Assembly: GCA_019637435.1 (NCBI GenBank)
Contig: JAHBVO010000002.1
Location: 1,465,519-1,529,518, forward strand
From: Candidatus Obscuribacterales bacterium
GTDB lineage: Bacteria; Cyanobacteriota; Vampirovibrionia; Obscuribacterales; Obscuribacteraceae
Direction of reading: 5' to 3'
Length of the DNA stretch: 64,000 bases
In this document: positions 1 through 7,896 of the stretch, in pieces
How positions within the stretch are numbered: position 1 is the stretch's first letter
How the letters are laid out: each line of letters starts with the position of its first letter
The notes under the pieces: generated by a model
Told to the model about the DNA's origin: nothing
Databases searched by the model: none
The model's input: only the letters and a program-made list of their open reading frames with translations
Position numbers and translations under genes: made by a program

Positions 1-1
1 T

Positions 2-2080
2 TCCGATCCCTATAGAATTTCTCGACCTTCGAATACAAATACGCACTCGGGGACTTCGTCTTCAGCGAGTTCGTCAAGCCGTAGCGACTCATCCGGTAGC
101 AAAGCGGGTCTAAGTTCGCTAGGCTCTAGTTCATCGAAAAGCAGCAGTTCATACAGCTCTTCAGGTGGAGGATTGAAAACTGCGCCGCCTATCGGCAAGA
201 GTTCTTCTGGCTCAACTGCCACTGCGGGCGGTGCGTCGCAATCATCACCTGCTGATATGTATCCCGCGATTGGAAAACTCGAACAGCTGACATTCGGAAC
301 TTCCAAACCGGATTTGCAGATTGAGGAACGCCTGATTTCACTTGAATCCGCTGTGTTTGCAAAGACGTACCCCAATGATTCGTTGTTCGATCGTACCGAG
401 CGCCTCAAGACTACCTTGCTCGGCAAAGCACCTTCTGCTGAACCGCCCGGTGGGATGGTCGATGATGGGCTTGGTCCACCTGAAGGATTCGTAGATAATC
501 CGATGGCGAACAACAGCCCGGACCCTGCGGAGTTGGCTTATCTCGACGAGATTATCGACAATCCCGACAACTACAAAAAGACCAACAGAACCATTCTTGA
601 TGCGTATGCGCTGGAGCTGATCAATTACGAACGCCAGAGGCGAGCGCTTGGAGTGCTTCAACATAACCACCTGGCGCAGAAAATGGCGGACGAACAAATC
701 CGCGATCTGGTCGAGCGCGGTGTTGTATCGCACAATAACGCTAAAGGCGATAATCCTGACAGGCGTTACACGTTGCTCGGCGGAGTCGATGCGGTCAACG
801 AAACTCTTGCCATTCTAAGCACTGCCGATCTGAATACCTCGCATCTTTGTAAGGCAGCGGTCGCGAAGCTGCTCAAGCAGTTGCTGATGCAGCAAGATGA
901 TCGTGAAGCTCTATTGGCTCCGGAAGCCACTCATGTCGGCTACGCAATTGAGCCGATGAATCAGGGGGCTCAAATTATTTCATGCATCGAAGTTTTGACT
1001 AATCGCGGAATTATACATCCTGTGCCGAAAACAGCCCGCGTCGGTGACAAGATTGAGGTCGAGGGAACGGTCGATAGACCGTATGTGTTCGACCGAATCA
1101 CGCTCGCGTGGGAAGGCGTAAGTGATCTGCCTCCGCAGGAAGAAAACAGTACGGAACCATTACCGTACTTCCCTCCGCTGGACTTCGTCGCTTACAAACA
1201 GAAGTCGGAGAAAGATCATTCGAAAGCGATTTTCGCTTTGAAAACTGCCGGTATGCTTGCCGCCATAGCTGGTGGCATGTTCGTTCCACCGGTTGCGCTC
1301 GCGGCGCCGCTAATCATGATGGCTGGACCGGATCCAGGTGAAGTGAAGCCGGTTTCCGATGTTCCGGTCAAAGGTGGCGTGAAGGTGACTGGTGACTCTT
1401 TCAGTTCTAAAGTAACCGTTAGCAACGACAGCAAAGAGGGGCTGTATTACTTGACGGTTTGGGCGAATATGGGCGCCGACGATAAGGCTGTCGCAATCAG
1501 CCGGCGGACAATTTTAGTGAAGAACGTTCACGATGAGGAGGATGTCGAAGGTAAGCTTTCGATTCCGAAGGATGAAAAGTCTGACACCAGGGGTGATGGC
1601 AGCTCGAAATCCAAAGATTCCGATTCCAAACCTGCGGATTCGAGCAACAAGCCCGTGGACATGAAAGAGAAACCGGGCGATTCCAGTTCAACGCCTGTCA
1701 GTTCCACTCCTTCGAGTCCATCAGCATCAAGTTTCGGAGCCTCAGGTTCCGCAGCATCGAGTTCCGCAGCGTCGAGTTCCGCAGCCTCGAGTTCCGCAGC
1801 ATCAGGATCCGGACTCGTTAGTTCTCCACCTGTGGAAAAGCCTAATAGTCCTGGTCTTCAGGCACGTCCGGCTGAATTGAAGCCAGCGTTAAACGAGCCC
1901 TTCGAAATTGGCAAACCAGGCGATCCATTTGCTCCGGAGAAAAACGAATCCGAGAAGTCCAAAGTTAGTTCCAGCGATGGAGAACTTGATGCACAAGCGG
2001 AAATTCCGACCAGCCGCCAATCGCGCTACTCCTATTCCTCCGGCGATAAGTCTGACGACAGCTCAGATGAGCGAGACTGA
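2..2080 (+). CDS. Secreted CAP/SCP-domain protein, 5' end outside the window
   Basis: The reading frame is open from base 2, so the start lies upstream; a TTG at 173 is in frame but not convincing because the same Ser-rich composition continues before it. In order, the protein has a Ser/Gly-rich stretch, a short heptad-like LE...FG module (about 257-430), a CAP/SCP domain (about 590-1000; starts ALELINYERQR, with paired His in HNHLAQKMADEQ and VSHNNAKGD), a beta-rich section, a hydrophobic segment near 1245-1330, and a long Ser/Lys/Pro/Asp-rich tail with a 15-bp tandem repeat. CAP proteins are mostly extracellular, and their biochemical role in bacteria is usually unknown. The tail looks disordered. 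The LE...FG module recurs in the metalloprotease at 33845-36400. The CAP call is good; export is inferred, since the N-terminus is missing. Confidence 0.75.
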   Translation, partial: SDPYRISRPSNTNTHSGTSSSASSSSRSDSSGSKAGLSSLGSSSSKSSSSYSSSGGGLKTAPPIGKSSSGSTATAGGASQSSPADMYPAIGKLEQLTFGTSKPDLQIEERLISLESAVFAKTYPNDSLFDRTERLKTTLLGKAPSAEPPGGMVDDGLGPPEGFVDNPMANNSPDPAELAYLDEIIDNPDNYKKTNRTILDAYALELINYERQRRALGVLQHNHLAQKMADEQIRDLVERGVVSHNNAKGDNPDRRYTLLGGVDAVNETLAILSTADLNTSHLCKAAVAKLLKQLLMQQDDREALLAPEATHVGYAIEPMNQGAQIISCIEVLTNRGIIHPVPKTARVGDKIEVEGTVDRPYVFDRITLAWEGVSDLPPQEENSTEPLPYFPPLDFVAYKQKSEKDHSKAIFALKTAGMLAAIAGGMFVPPVALAAPLIMMAGPDPGEVKPVSDVPVKGGVKVTGDSFSSKVTVSNDSKEGLYYLTVWANMGADDKAVAISRRTILVKNVHDEEDVEGKLSIPKDEKSDTRGDGSSKSKDSDSKPADSSNKPVDMKEKPGDSSSTPVSSTPSSPSASSFGASGSAASSSAASSSAASSSAASGSGLVSSPPVEKPNSPGLQARPAELKPALNEPFEIGKPGDPFAPEKNESEKSKVSSSDGELDAQAEIPTSRQSRYSYSSGDKSDDSSDERD
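1747..1806 (+). repeat. 15-bp tandem repeat, four copies, in the CAP-protein tail
   Basis: Four head-to-tail 15-bp units of the form TTCCGCAGCNTCGAG encode repeated SSAAS peptides. The copies differ by single bases. The unit length is a multiple of three, so copy-number change would keep the frame. Confidence 0.8.
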
Positions 2081-2164
2081 TTCCAATTGAGTAAACTGAG
2101 GTGGATCAACTTTCGCTTATGAAAATTGAGAGTCAAGAGAAAACTGCTAGAAATCAGTTGCTAA

Positions 2165-3295
2165 ATGGGGTTAAACTCAAATCAAGTCCTCATGTCAGGA
2201 AAACAGAAACGCTTGAATAGAAAATATATCTCCTGGCTATGCGTGTTCGCGATCTTCTCAGGATTCGCAGAGCCTGCCGCTCTTGCTCAAGGCGAGCATA
2301 ATACCGACTTGATTTTGATGCAGGGCGGAGGTCGTTCTCGAGCGCTGCAAGGGGGGGCGGGAGCCGCTACTCTACAGGGTGGAACTGATTCGACGACTCT
2401 ACAGGGTGGAACCGGTTCGACAACACTGCAAGGCGGAACCGAAGGAATGATGATTGAGGGCGGCACGCAGGGGACCATGCTTCAGGGTGGTACCAAGCGC
2501 GATGGCGGTCCTGTAACAATTTTGTTTCTGCTCGATGCGTCGCGAAGCATGATAGAGAAGCTGGGCGGAGATAATCAAAAGATGGACGAAGCCAAGCGCG
2601 TTTTGCAGAATGCGTTAGGCCGAATCCCTAACGATGTAAATGTAGGTTTGCGAGTATTTGGGCAATTCATCGGCGGTGGTCTGGACTGCCAAGCCACAGC
2701 GCTTCTTGTTCCCCCCGGAACTAACAACCGCAGGACCATTTTGAACAAACTGCGAGATATTCGTCCGACCGGGATGACTCCGTTGACATATGCTCTTGCA
2801 AATGGTGCGGAGCGAGACCTCGCGCGTGTCCAGGGCAAGAAGACAATTATCTTGATTAGTGATGGAGAAAATACTTGTGGACCGGATCCCTGTAGTTACA
2901 TACAAACGTTGCCATCCCGCGGAATTGCTCTCAAAGTGGACGTTTTGGGTCTGGATCTGAAAGGCGACAAATCCGCTAGAAATCAGCTTGACTGCATCGC
3001 CAAGTCGTCCGGTGGCAAATACTACGACGCCGACACAGCCGCGAAACTGGTCGAAAGTATTTCAAACAGCGTGAGTGCAGCCATCTCCGGTGTCGTCATC
3101 ACGCCAGGTGCGGCGAAGACGATTATGAATCCTGCTACTCCCGAAGAGCTCACACCGATCGTGCCGGCCCAGAGCCTGGAGGACACGCTTCGAAATCCAT
3201 CTGAGGCGGACGAAGATGACGTAAAGCAAGCTCCTCAAAGTAGAGGGACGAAAACAGCTCCCTTGCCCGCGCCACCAAGAAAACGGAACCATTAG
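2165..3295 (+). CDS. Exported von Willebrand factor A (vWA) domain protein with GG repeats
   Basis: 376 residues. A basic, then hydrophobic N-terminus ending AALA-Q (about residues 20-42) looks like a signal peptide. Residues 61-113 are six 9-residue repeats of the type LQGGTxSTT. Residues about 118-295 form a vWA domain with a complete metal site: DASRS (DxSxS), the Thr of GMTPLT and the Asp of SDGENTC. Such domains bind divalent cations and usually protein ligands. The Cys pair in CGPDPC and others fit an exported protein. The Pro/Lys-rich tail looks disordered. ATG at 2165 and ATG at 2192 are both possible starts, and neither has a clear Shine-Dalgarno. The partner is unknown. Confidence 0.85.
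   Translation: MGLNSNQVLMSGKQKRLNRKYISWLCVFAIFSGFAEPAALAQGEHNTDLILMQGGGRSRALQGGAGAATLQGGTDSTTLQGGTGSTTLQGGTEGMMIEGGTQGTMLQGGTKRDGGPVTILFLLDASRSMIEKLGGDNQKMDEAKRVLQNALGRIPNDVNVGLRVFGQFIGGGLDCQATALLVPPGTNNRRTILNKLRDIRPTGMTPLTYALANGAERDLARVQGKKTIILISDGENTCGPDPCSYIQTLPSRGIALKVDVLGLDLKGDKSARNQLDCIAKSSGGKYYDADTAAKLVESISNSVSAAISGVVITPGAAKTIMNPATPEELTPIVPAQSLEDTLRNPSEADEDDVKQAPQSRGTKTAPLPAPPRKRNH
2345..2503 (+). repeat. 27-bp / 9-residue LQGG repeats in the vWA protein
   Basis: Six consecutive 27-bp units encode LQGG or IEGG followed by five variable residues rich in Thr, Ser and Gly. The regular spacing lies directly after the signal peptide and before the vWA domain. Confidence 0.75.
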
Positions 3296-3328
3296 ATGAA
3301 CCCTGTTTAGGGTCTCAACCAGGCAGCG

Positions 3329-5836
3329 ATGCTACAATTGCGGCGCTTTACATCGCGCGAAATCATGCCGTCCAACGACAACCCCTCTTTGTTGAACACG
3401 CCAGCTCCTCACGGTGCTGACGGTGCTGGCGCAATATCGCAACCTGCTGTCTCTGACAGGAGCGTTCTCCTGGCGATGGTCGCGGGGATAGTAATTTTAG
3501 CTGGTATCGTATTCGGTGCGTTCCACAGCATCATTGATGCCGGATTTTTGCTTGATGATTACAAACATCTTGGACCCGCATATGGTGCTTGGACCGGCGA
3601 CTACTCGGGAATTCTCAAAACCTTCACCGGAAACTGGAGCGGGCAAACTGACGGCTTGACGAGCTATCGACCAGGTACATCGATGTCGTTTGTCATCGAC
3701 TACATGTTTACGGGTTTGAATGCGGCAGGCTATCACATCTCCAACCTGATCTCATACACCTTGACCGCATTTCTTTGTAGCGTAATCGCGTTTCAACTAA
3801 CGGCGGAGCCCGTTGAGCAGAACAGCCGAAAGGTCCGTTACATCACCGCCCTCGCTGCAGGTGTGCTGTTTGCGCTCTATCCGATTCATGCTGAGTCTGT
3901 GGCGTGGATCATAGGTAGAGTGGATGTGCTCTGCACAATCTTTTACATGACCTCTGTCTGTCTCTATCTGCACAGTCGCAAGTCTGGTAGTCGCCTGGCT
4001 TACGTTATATCGCTGGCTTCGTTCATGATTGCTCTGGTTTGCAAAGAAATGGCAGTGACACTACCAGCGGTGATTGCCTGCGCGGAAATCTTACTTGCAG
4101 GACCGCTTGGATGGCAGAAAAAGAGCATTCGTGGGCGTTTGATTAGCATTGGTTCCTTCTTCCTTATTCTGGCAGCCTTCGGCATCTTTCGCACAATGTT
4201 GTTGGGAACTGTGGTCGGCGGATACGGCACTGATGGTATCAAAGGCTATCTCCGGTCGTTTAAAAACTTCCGTGATGCCGCGACGTTTCAGAAGATTCTG
4301 TTCGGCTTCAATGAGGAACAAGCCATTGCTCCGCAGCTCGTCAAGGCTGCTATGAGCGCCTGGCTTGTGTGCGGCATTGCTCTATTGACGCGACTTTTGC
4401 AGCCGCTCTCCAGGCTGCGAATCTTTGCATTCTTGCTTGCCTGGCTTGCTCTTTCAGTTATTCCAACGTTTCAGATATGGCACATCTTTCCAAACCTGGT
4501 AGGTAGCCGTTTATTCTTCTTGGGTTCCGCGGCGATGTGTATTCTCCTTGCCGTCGCTCTGGTGCCTTCGTTTAAATCGATTGGGCGCATCGGTTCATTC
4601 GCGGTTTTCAAACCGCTGACGTTTTCGCTGCAAGCGGCGTCCACTGCCGGGCTGGTAGCCCTAGCTTGTTGTTGGTATCTAGGGCTGCAGCATAACTTGT
4701 ACGCCTGGCGTGAAGCGGGCCGGCAGATGCGAGGTATGGACACACAGTTGAAGAATGCAACGCGCTCCCTTTCAGAACCTGACTCAATCGTGCTCATCGA
4801 TATTCCCCAGGATTTTTCCGGTTCAGGAATGATTGGTAGACCGGAATATCTTCGTTTGATGTTTACTAAACCTGTAGCAGATGCCGATTATGCCGACCGA
4901 ATGGTTACATTGGCGCGGCCTGTTCCCGGCCCCTCCGAATACTTTTATCCGGGTGTACTTGCCTCCATATATGGTGATAAGCGAGCGGTAAACTGGTTTA
5001 TCTGGTCGCGAGACGCCAGAGCATTCACTGATTGGAAGCCGCCAAATGGGGCGAAGTCGCTTGCCTTGAACGTAAGGTTGCCTGTTGAAAGTCCTAAAGC
5101 GCAAAAGTGCGAGTGGGTAGGAAAAAATGCGAACTTAGATCCACTTGCAATCGGATGCGTCGAACTTGAATTCGAAGCACCATCAATTACTGAAAATCTG
5201 GCGCGCTGTACTCGCCTTGTATGGCGCTCCGAGAAGCAACCGAAGAGTTGGATAGACTACAGCGAAGGACCATTTGCAGAAGCCGTCTCTGACGGCTCTC
5301 AGAAGCTTCTTTTCTTGCCCGGCAGATATCGGAGCTGGGGGCTAAACGGCACCATTGTCGACCTGGGAATCGAACTATACCCGGGCGATTACAAACCGGC
5401 GGTGCTCAAATCTGTCCGCAGTATACCGGCACCGTCGGTGATGCCGGTCCTAAATCTACAAGTTCATACTGCGACTGAGCCGACCGTTTCAAAACCGGCC
5501 TCTCTTGCCGATACCATCTTGCCATTGGTGGAAAAAGGCGACGGCGTAAGCGTTTCCTTCGACGCATCAAGCATAGAGTCAGCGAAAACGGTTTCACTCC
5601 TGGTGCTTAAAACAGATATCGCCGCCCCAGATTTGCCGACGAAGGTCTTGCCGGACGATCGAATTGTTTTGTTTAAAACCAACATCGACTCAACCAGGGG
5701 CACGTTCGAACTGCCGGGGGAGGCGCTGACTCCCGGGAAGCATCAAGTCGTTATTCTGGCGCGTAACGAGCGCGGTGAAGCAGCCGGATATACAAGCGAG
5801 CCGCGAACATTCTTTGTCGACGTCGCGGCTCGCTAA
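3329..5836 (+). CDS. TMTC-like polytopic membrane protein, probable GT-C glycosyltransferase
   Basis: 835 residues. The first half is strongly hydrophobic, with about ten membrane segments. The motif LLDDYKHL (Asp 76-77) follows the first helix, the usual place of the catalytic acidic motif in GT-C enzymes. YPIHAESVAWIIGRVDVL (about 184-201) matches the HPIHxEAVxxIxGRxDLL signature of TMTC/DUF1736 O-mannosyltransferases. Eukaryotic TMTCs carry C-terminal TPRs; here the C-terminal half (about 400-835) is soluble, beta-rich and presumably outside the membrane. The role is probably transfer of a lipid-linked sugar to a surface protein or polymer; the substrate is unknown. Starts at 3329 and at 3365 (MPSNDN) are both possible, and 3329 has a weak AGG before it. 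Confidence 0.65.
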   Translation: MLQLRRFTSREIMPSNDNPSLLNTPAPHGADGAGAISQPAVSDRSVLLAMVAGIVILAGIVFGAFHSIIDAGFLLDDYKHLGPAYGAWTGDYSGILKTFTGNWSGQTDGLTSYRPGTSMSFVIDYMFTGLNAAGYHISNLISYTLTAFLCSVIAFQLTAEPVEQNSRKVRYITALAAGVLFALYPIHAESVAWIIGRVDVLCTIFYMTSVCLYLHSRKSGSRLAYVISLASFMIALVCKEMAVTLPAVIACAEILLAGPLGWQKKSIRGRLISIGSFFLILAAFGIFRTMLLGTVVGGYGTDGIKGYLRSFKNFRDAATFQKILFGFNEEQAIAPQLVKAAMSAWLVCGIALLTRLLQPLSRLRIFAFLLAWLALSVIPTFQIWHIFPNLVGSRLFFLGSAAMCILLAVALVPSFKSIGRIGSFAVFKPLTFSLQAASTAGLVALACCWYLGLQHNLYAWREAGRQMRGMDTQLKNATRSLSEPDSIVLIDIPQDFSGSGMIGRPEYLRLMFTKPVADADYADRMVTLARPVPGPSEYFYPGVLASIYGDKRAVNWFIWSRDARAFTDWKPPNGAKSLALNVRLPVESPKAQKCEWVGKNANLDPLAIGCVELEFEAPSITENLARCTRLVWRSEKQPKSWIDYSEGPFAEAVSDGSQKLLFLPGRYRSWGLNGTIVDLGIELYPGDYKPAVLKSVRSIPAPSVMPVLNLQVHTATEPTVSKPASLADTILPLVEKGDGVSVSFDASSIESAKTVSLLVLKTDIAAPDLPTKVLPDDRIVLFKTNIDSTRGTFELPGEALTPGKHQVVILARNERGEAAGYTSEPRTFFVDVAAR

Positions 5837-5942
5837 TTGTTTTTCTTCTGAGCAGAAACCGTTTCGATACTAGCGCGAAATGGCGATTTACGTCGTTTCG
5901 TTTCGAGACTGGTTCGATCGCTTTTATCGCTGCGGGTGAATC

Positions 5943-7514
5943 TTACAGATTCGGGCTCGCCTTGGCGTTGTCGCTTATCTGAATTCTGTTCAAGCACTCA
6001 GTTGTGATGCGATCGCCGACATGACTGTACATGTCGTTCAAGTAGAACGGAACGCATCCAAATACGAGAGTTACCACTGCAAGAGAGGTAGCGACGAAAC
6101 GTTCCGTCATGGTGGCGTCATAGAGATGACCCTTCCATTTCGGCTGTTCCGGACCGTAGAAGAGGCGCTTCAGGAGCCACAACATATAGCCGGCTGTCAG
6201 AACTACAGCCAGAGCGGATAGAACGATCCAGCCCTGCGTCCAGGCCCCATGCAGCGAGGATTGTGCCAGTGGTGAAGTGTACGCACCATAAAAGACCGTG
6301 ACTTCACCGACGAATCCGGAGAGCGCCGGTAAGCCGAGGTTCGCCATGGTGGCAAACATCCAGAAGTAGAAGATAACCGGCATCTGATACGCCAGACCAC
6401 CGCCAATCTCCGGTAATAGTCTTGTGTGGCAGCGCTCGTAGACGGTTCCGACCAGGAAGAAGAGCATTGCCGAGATGAATCCGTGGGAGATCATCTGGAA
6501 GATCGCACCGTTCACCGCCGCGTTAGACAGCGAGCCGATACCAAGCAAAATGAAGCCCATGTGCGAAATACTGGAGAACGCGATAACGCGCTTCATGTCC
6601 TTTTGCACGAGGCAAGCAATTGCTCCCCAGATAATATTGATGGCTCCCAGTGCAACCACCCACGGTGCGTACTCGGCGAAGAATGCGGGGAAGAAACCCA
6701 TGCAAATTCTGACCAGACCGTAAGAGCCCATCTTGAGAAGCAATCCGGCTAGCATCATTGAGATGGGTGTTGGAGCCTCGACGTGAGCATCGGGCAACCA
6801 TGTGTGGAATGGAACTGAAGGAAGTTTGATGATGAATGCGAGGAAGAAACCGAGACATGCGACGACTTGCGCATTGACCGGCAACGAATTTGTCGACGAC
6901 GAAAGCATCGTCATATTGAAGGTTGCGGTCGCGGGATCCATTGCGATCAACTGAGTATATGTATAGAGCAAGGCTGCGAACATCAGCACGCCGCCGAAGA
7001 AGGTGTACAGCAAGAACTTCATTGCCGCGTAACCGCGACGCGGTCCACCCCAGATTGCGATCAAGAAGTACATCGGTACAAGTTCGAATTCGTACATGAC
7101 GAAAAACTGAAGCAAGTCTTGCGACATGAAGACGCCGAGAATGGAGAACGTGAGGAGCATCACGTTGGCGTAGTAAAGCTTGACTCTTTGCTGAATCGCG
7201 TAACTTGCGTATACCGACATGAGAGTCACGAACGATGTCAGCATAACGAGCGCCATGCTGAAACCATCGACACCTATGTGGAATGCAACGGGAAACGGAT
7301 GTGTCACCCAGGGGTGTGAACTAGCGAATTGCAGTCCCGCTTGCGTGCGGTCAAACTGCAGTCCGATGACTAGCGAAAGTGCAAGCATTACCCAGCTGAA
7401 AAACAGGGCTAATCCTCGTGCGTCTTTGTCTTCCTTCGTCGGATTGACCGCGATGATACCGGCTGCGAGCAGCGGTAGGAATAACAGGACTTTTAATAGC
7501 AGTGCGTTGTCCAC
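5943..7514 (-). CDS. nuoM: NADH-quinone oxidoreductase subunit M (complex I, NdhD-type)
   Basis: 523 residues, full length for NuoM, with about 14 membrane helices. It is one of the antiporter-like proton-pumping subunits of the complex I membrane arm. The conserved Glu in FVMYEFELVPMYFLI and the Lys-containing segment FIIKLPSVPFHTWLPDAHVEAPTPIS are present, as is KRVIAFSSISHMG. The start is GTG at 7514 with GAGGGG five bases upstream. It is transcribed away from nuoL (7897), although in most genomes nuoL, nuoM and nuoN follow one another on one strand. nuoN and the other subunits are not in this window. Confidence 0.95.
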   Translation of the reverse strand: MDNALLLKVLLFLPLLAAGIIAVNPTKEDKDARGLALFFSWVMLALSLVIGLQFDRTQAGLQFASSHPWVTHPFPVAFHIGVDGFSMALVMLTSFVTLMSVYASYAIQQRVKLYYANVMLLTFSILGVFMSQDLLQFFVMYEFELVPMYFLIAIWGGPRRGYAAMKFLLYTFFGGVLMFAALLYTYTQLIAMDPATATFNMTMLSSSTNSLPVNAQVVACLGFFLAFIIKLPSVPFHTWLPDAHVEAPTPISMMLAGLLLKMGSYGLVRICMGFFPAFFAEYAPWVVALGAINIIWGAIACLVQKDMKRVIAFSSISHMGFILLGIGSLSNAAVNGAIFQMISHGFISAMLFFLVGTVYERCHTRLLPEIGGGLAYQMPVIFYFWMFATMANLGLPALSGFVGEVTVFYGAYTSPLAQSSLHGAWTQGWIVLSALAVVLTAGYMLWLLKRLFYGPEQPKWKGHLYDATMTERFVATSLAVVTLVFGCVPFYLNDMYSHVGDRITTECLNRIQISDNAKASPNL

Positions 7515-7896
7515 AACGTCCCCTCGATCAAATTGAATCCATTAGAATCGTGCGGCCACAGTATAGCCACCACAGCCTCCGTCTATCCAGCGATTTTGAC
7601 ATTGGAAGAGGCACTTTGAAGAATTATTGAAATGAAAAATCTTTTCACTAGAGCTATATTCTTCTTGATTACCGGGATTGCAATGAGCAAAGTTTTCGGT
7701 GCGCGTTTAACTTTGAGTGTGATGCCATGAGATCAAAATTGGTTTTCAACCTAAACCATTACAACTACTTAGATCTAAACGCTGGTTTATCAAAGCTACA
7801 TGGTTCACCGCGCGCAATGTATCATTAGCACCGGGTTTCGAACGTCCTTGTTGACGTTGAAAAGAGTGCCCGATTTAGTAATTGGAGACGATCTAA
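7515..7896. promoter_or_regulatory. Divergent promoter region between nuoM and nuoL
   Basis: This 382-bp gap lies between the two divergent complex I genes and must contain both promoters. The stretch from about 7620 to 7830 is AT-rich compared with its surroundings. I cannot assign reliable -35/-10 pairs. A 32-codon ORF (7632-7730) inside it lacks a Shine-Dalgarno and was not called. Confidence 0.4.

Noticed and set aside
6009..6016. Cyanobacterial HIP1 octamer GCGATCGC
   Set aside because: Seen at 6009 and in only a few other places (near 31070, 37546 and 46170), close to chance for 64 kb and far from the dense enrichment in many cyanobacteria. I cannot count exactly by eye.
7632..7730. 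32-codon hydrophobic frame between nuoM and nuoL
   Set aside because: No Shine-Dalgarno and AT-rich intergenic composition, so it is likely chance.
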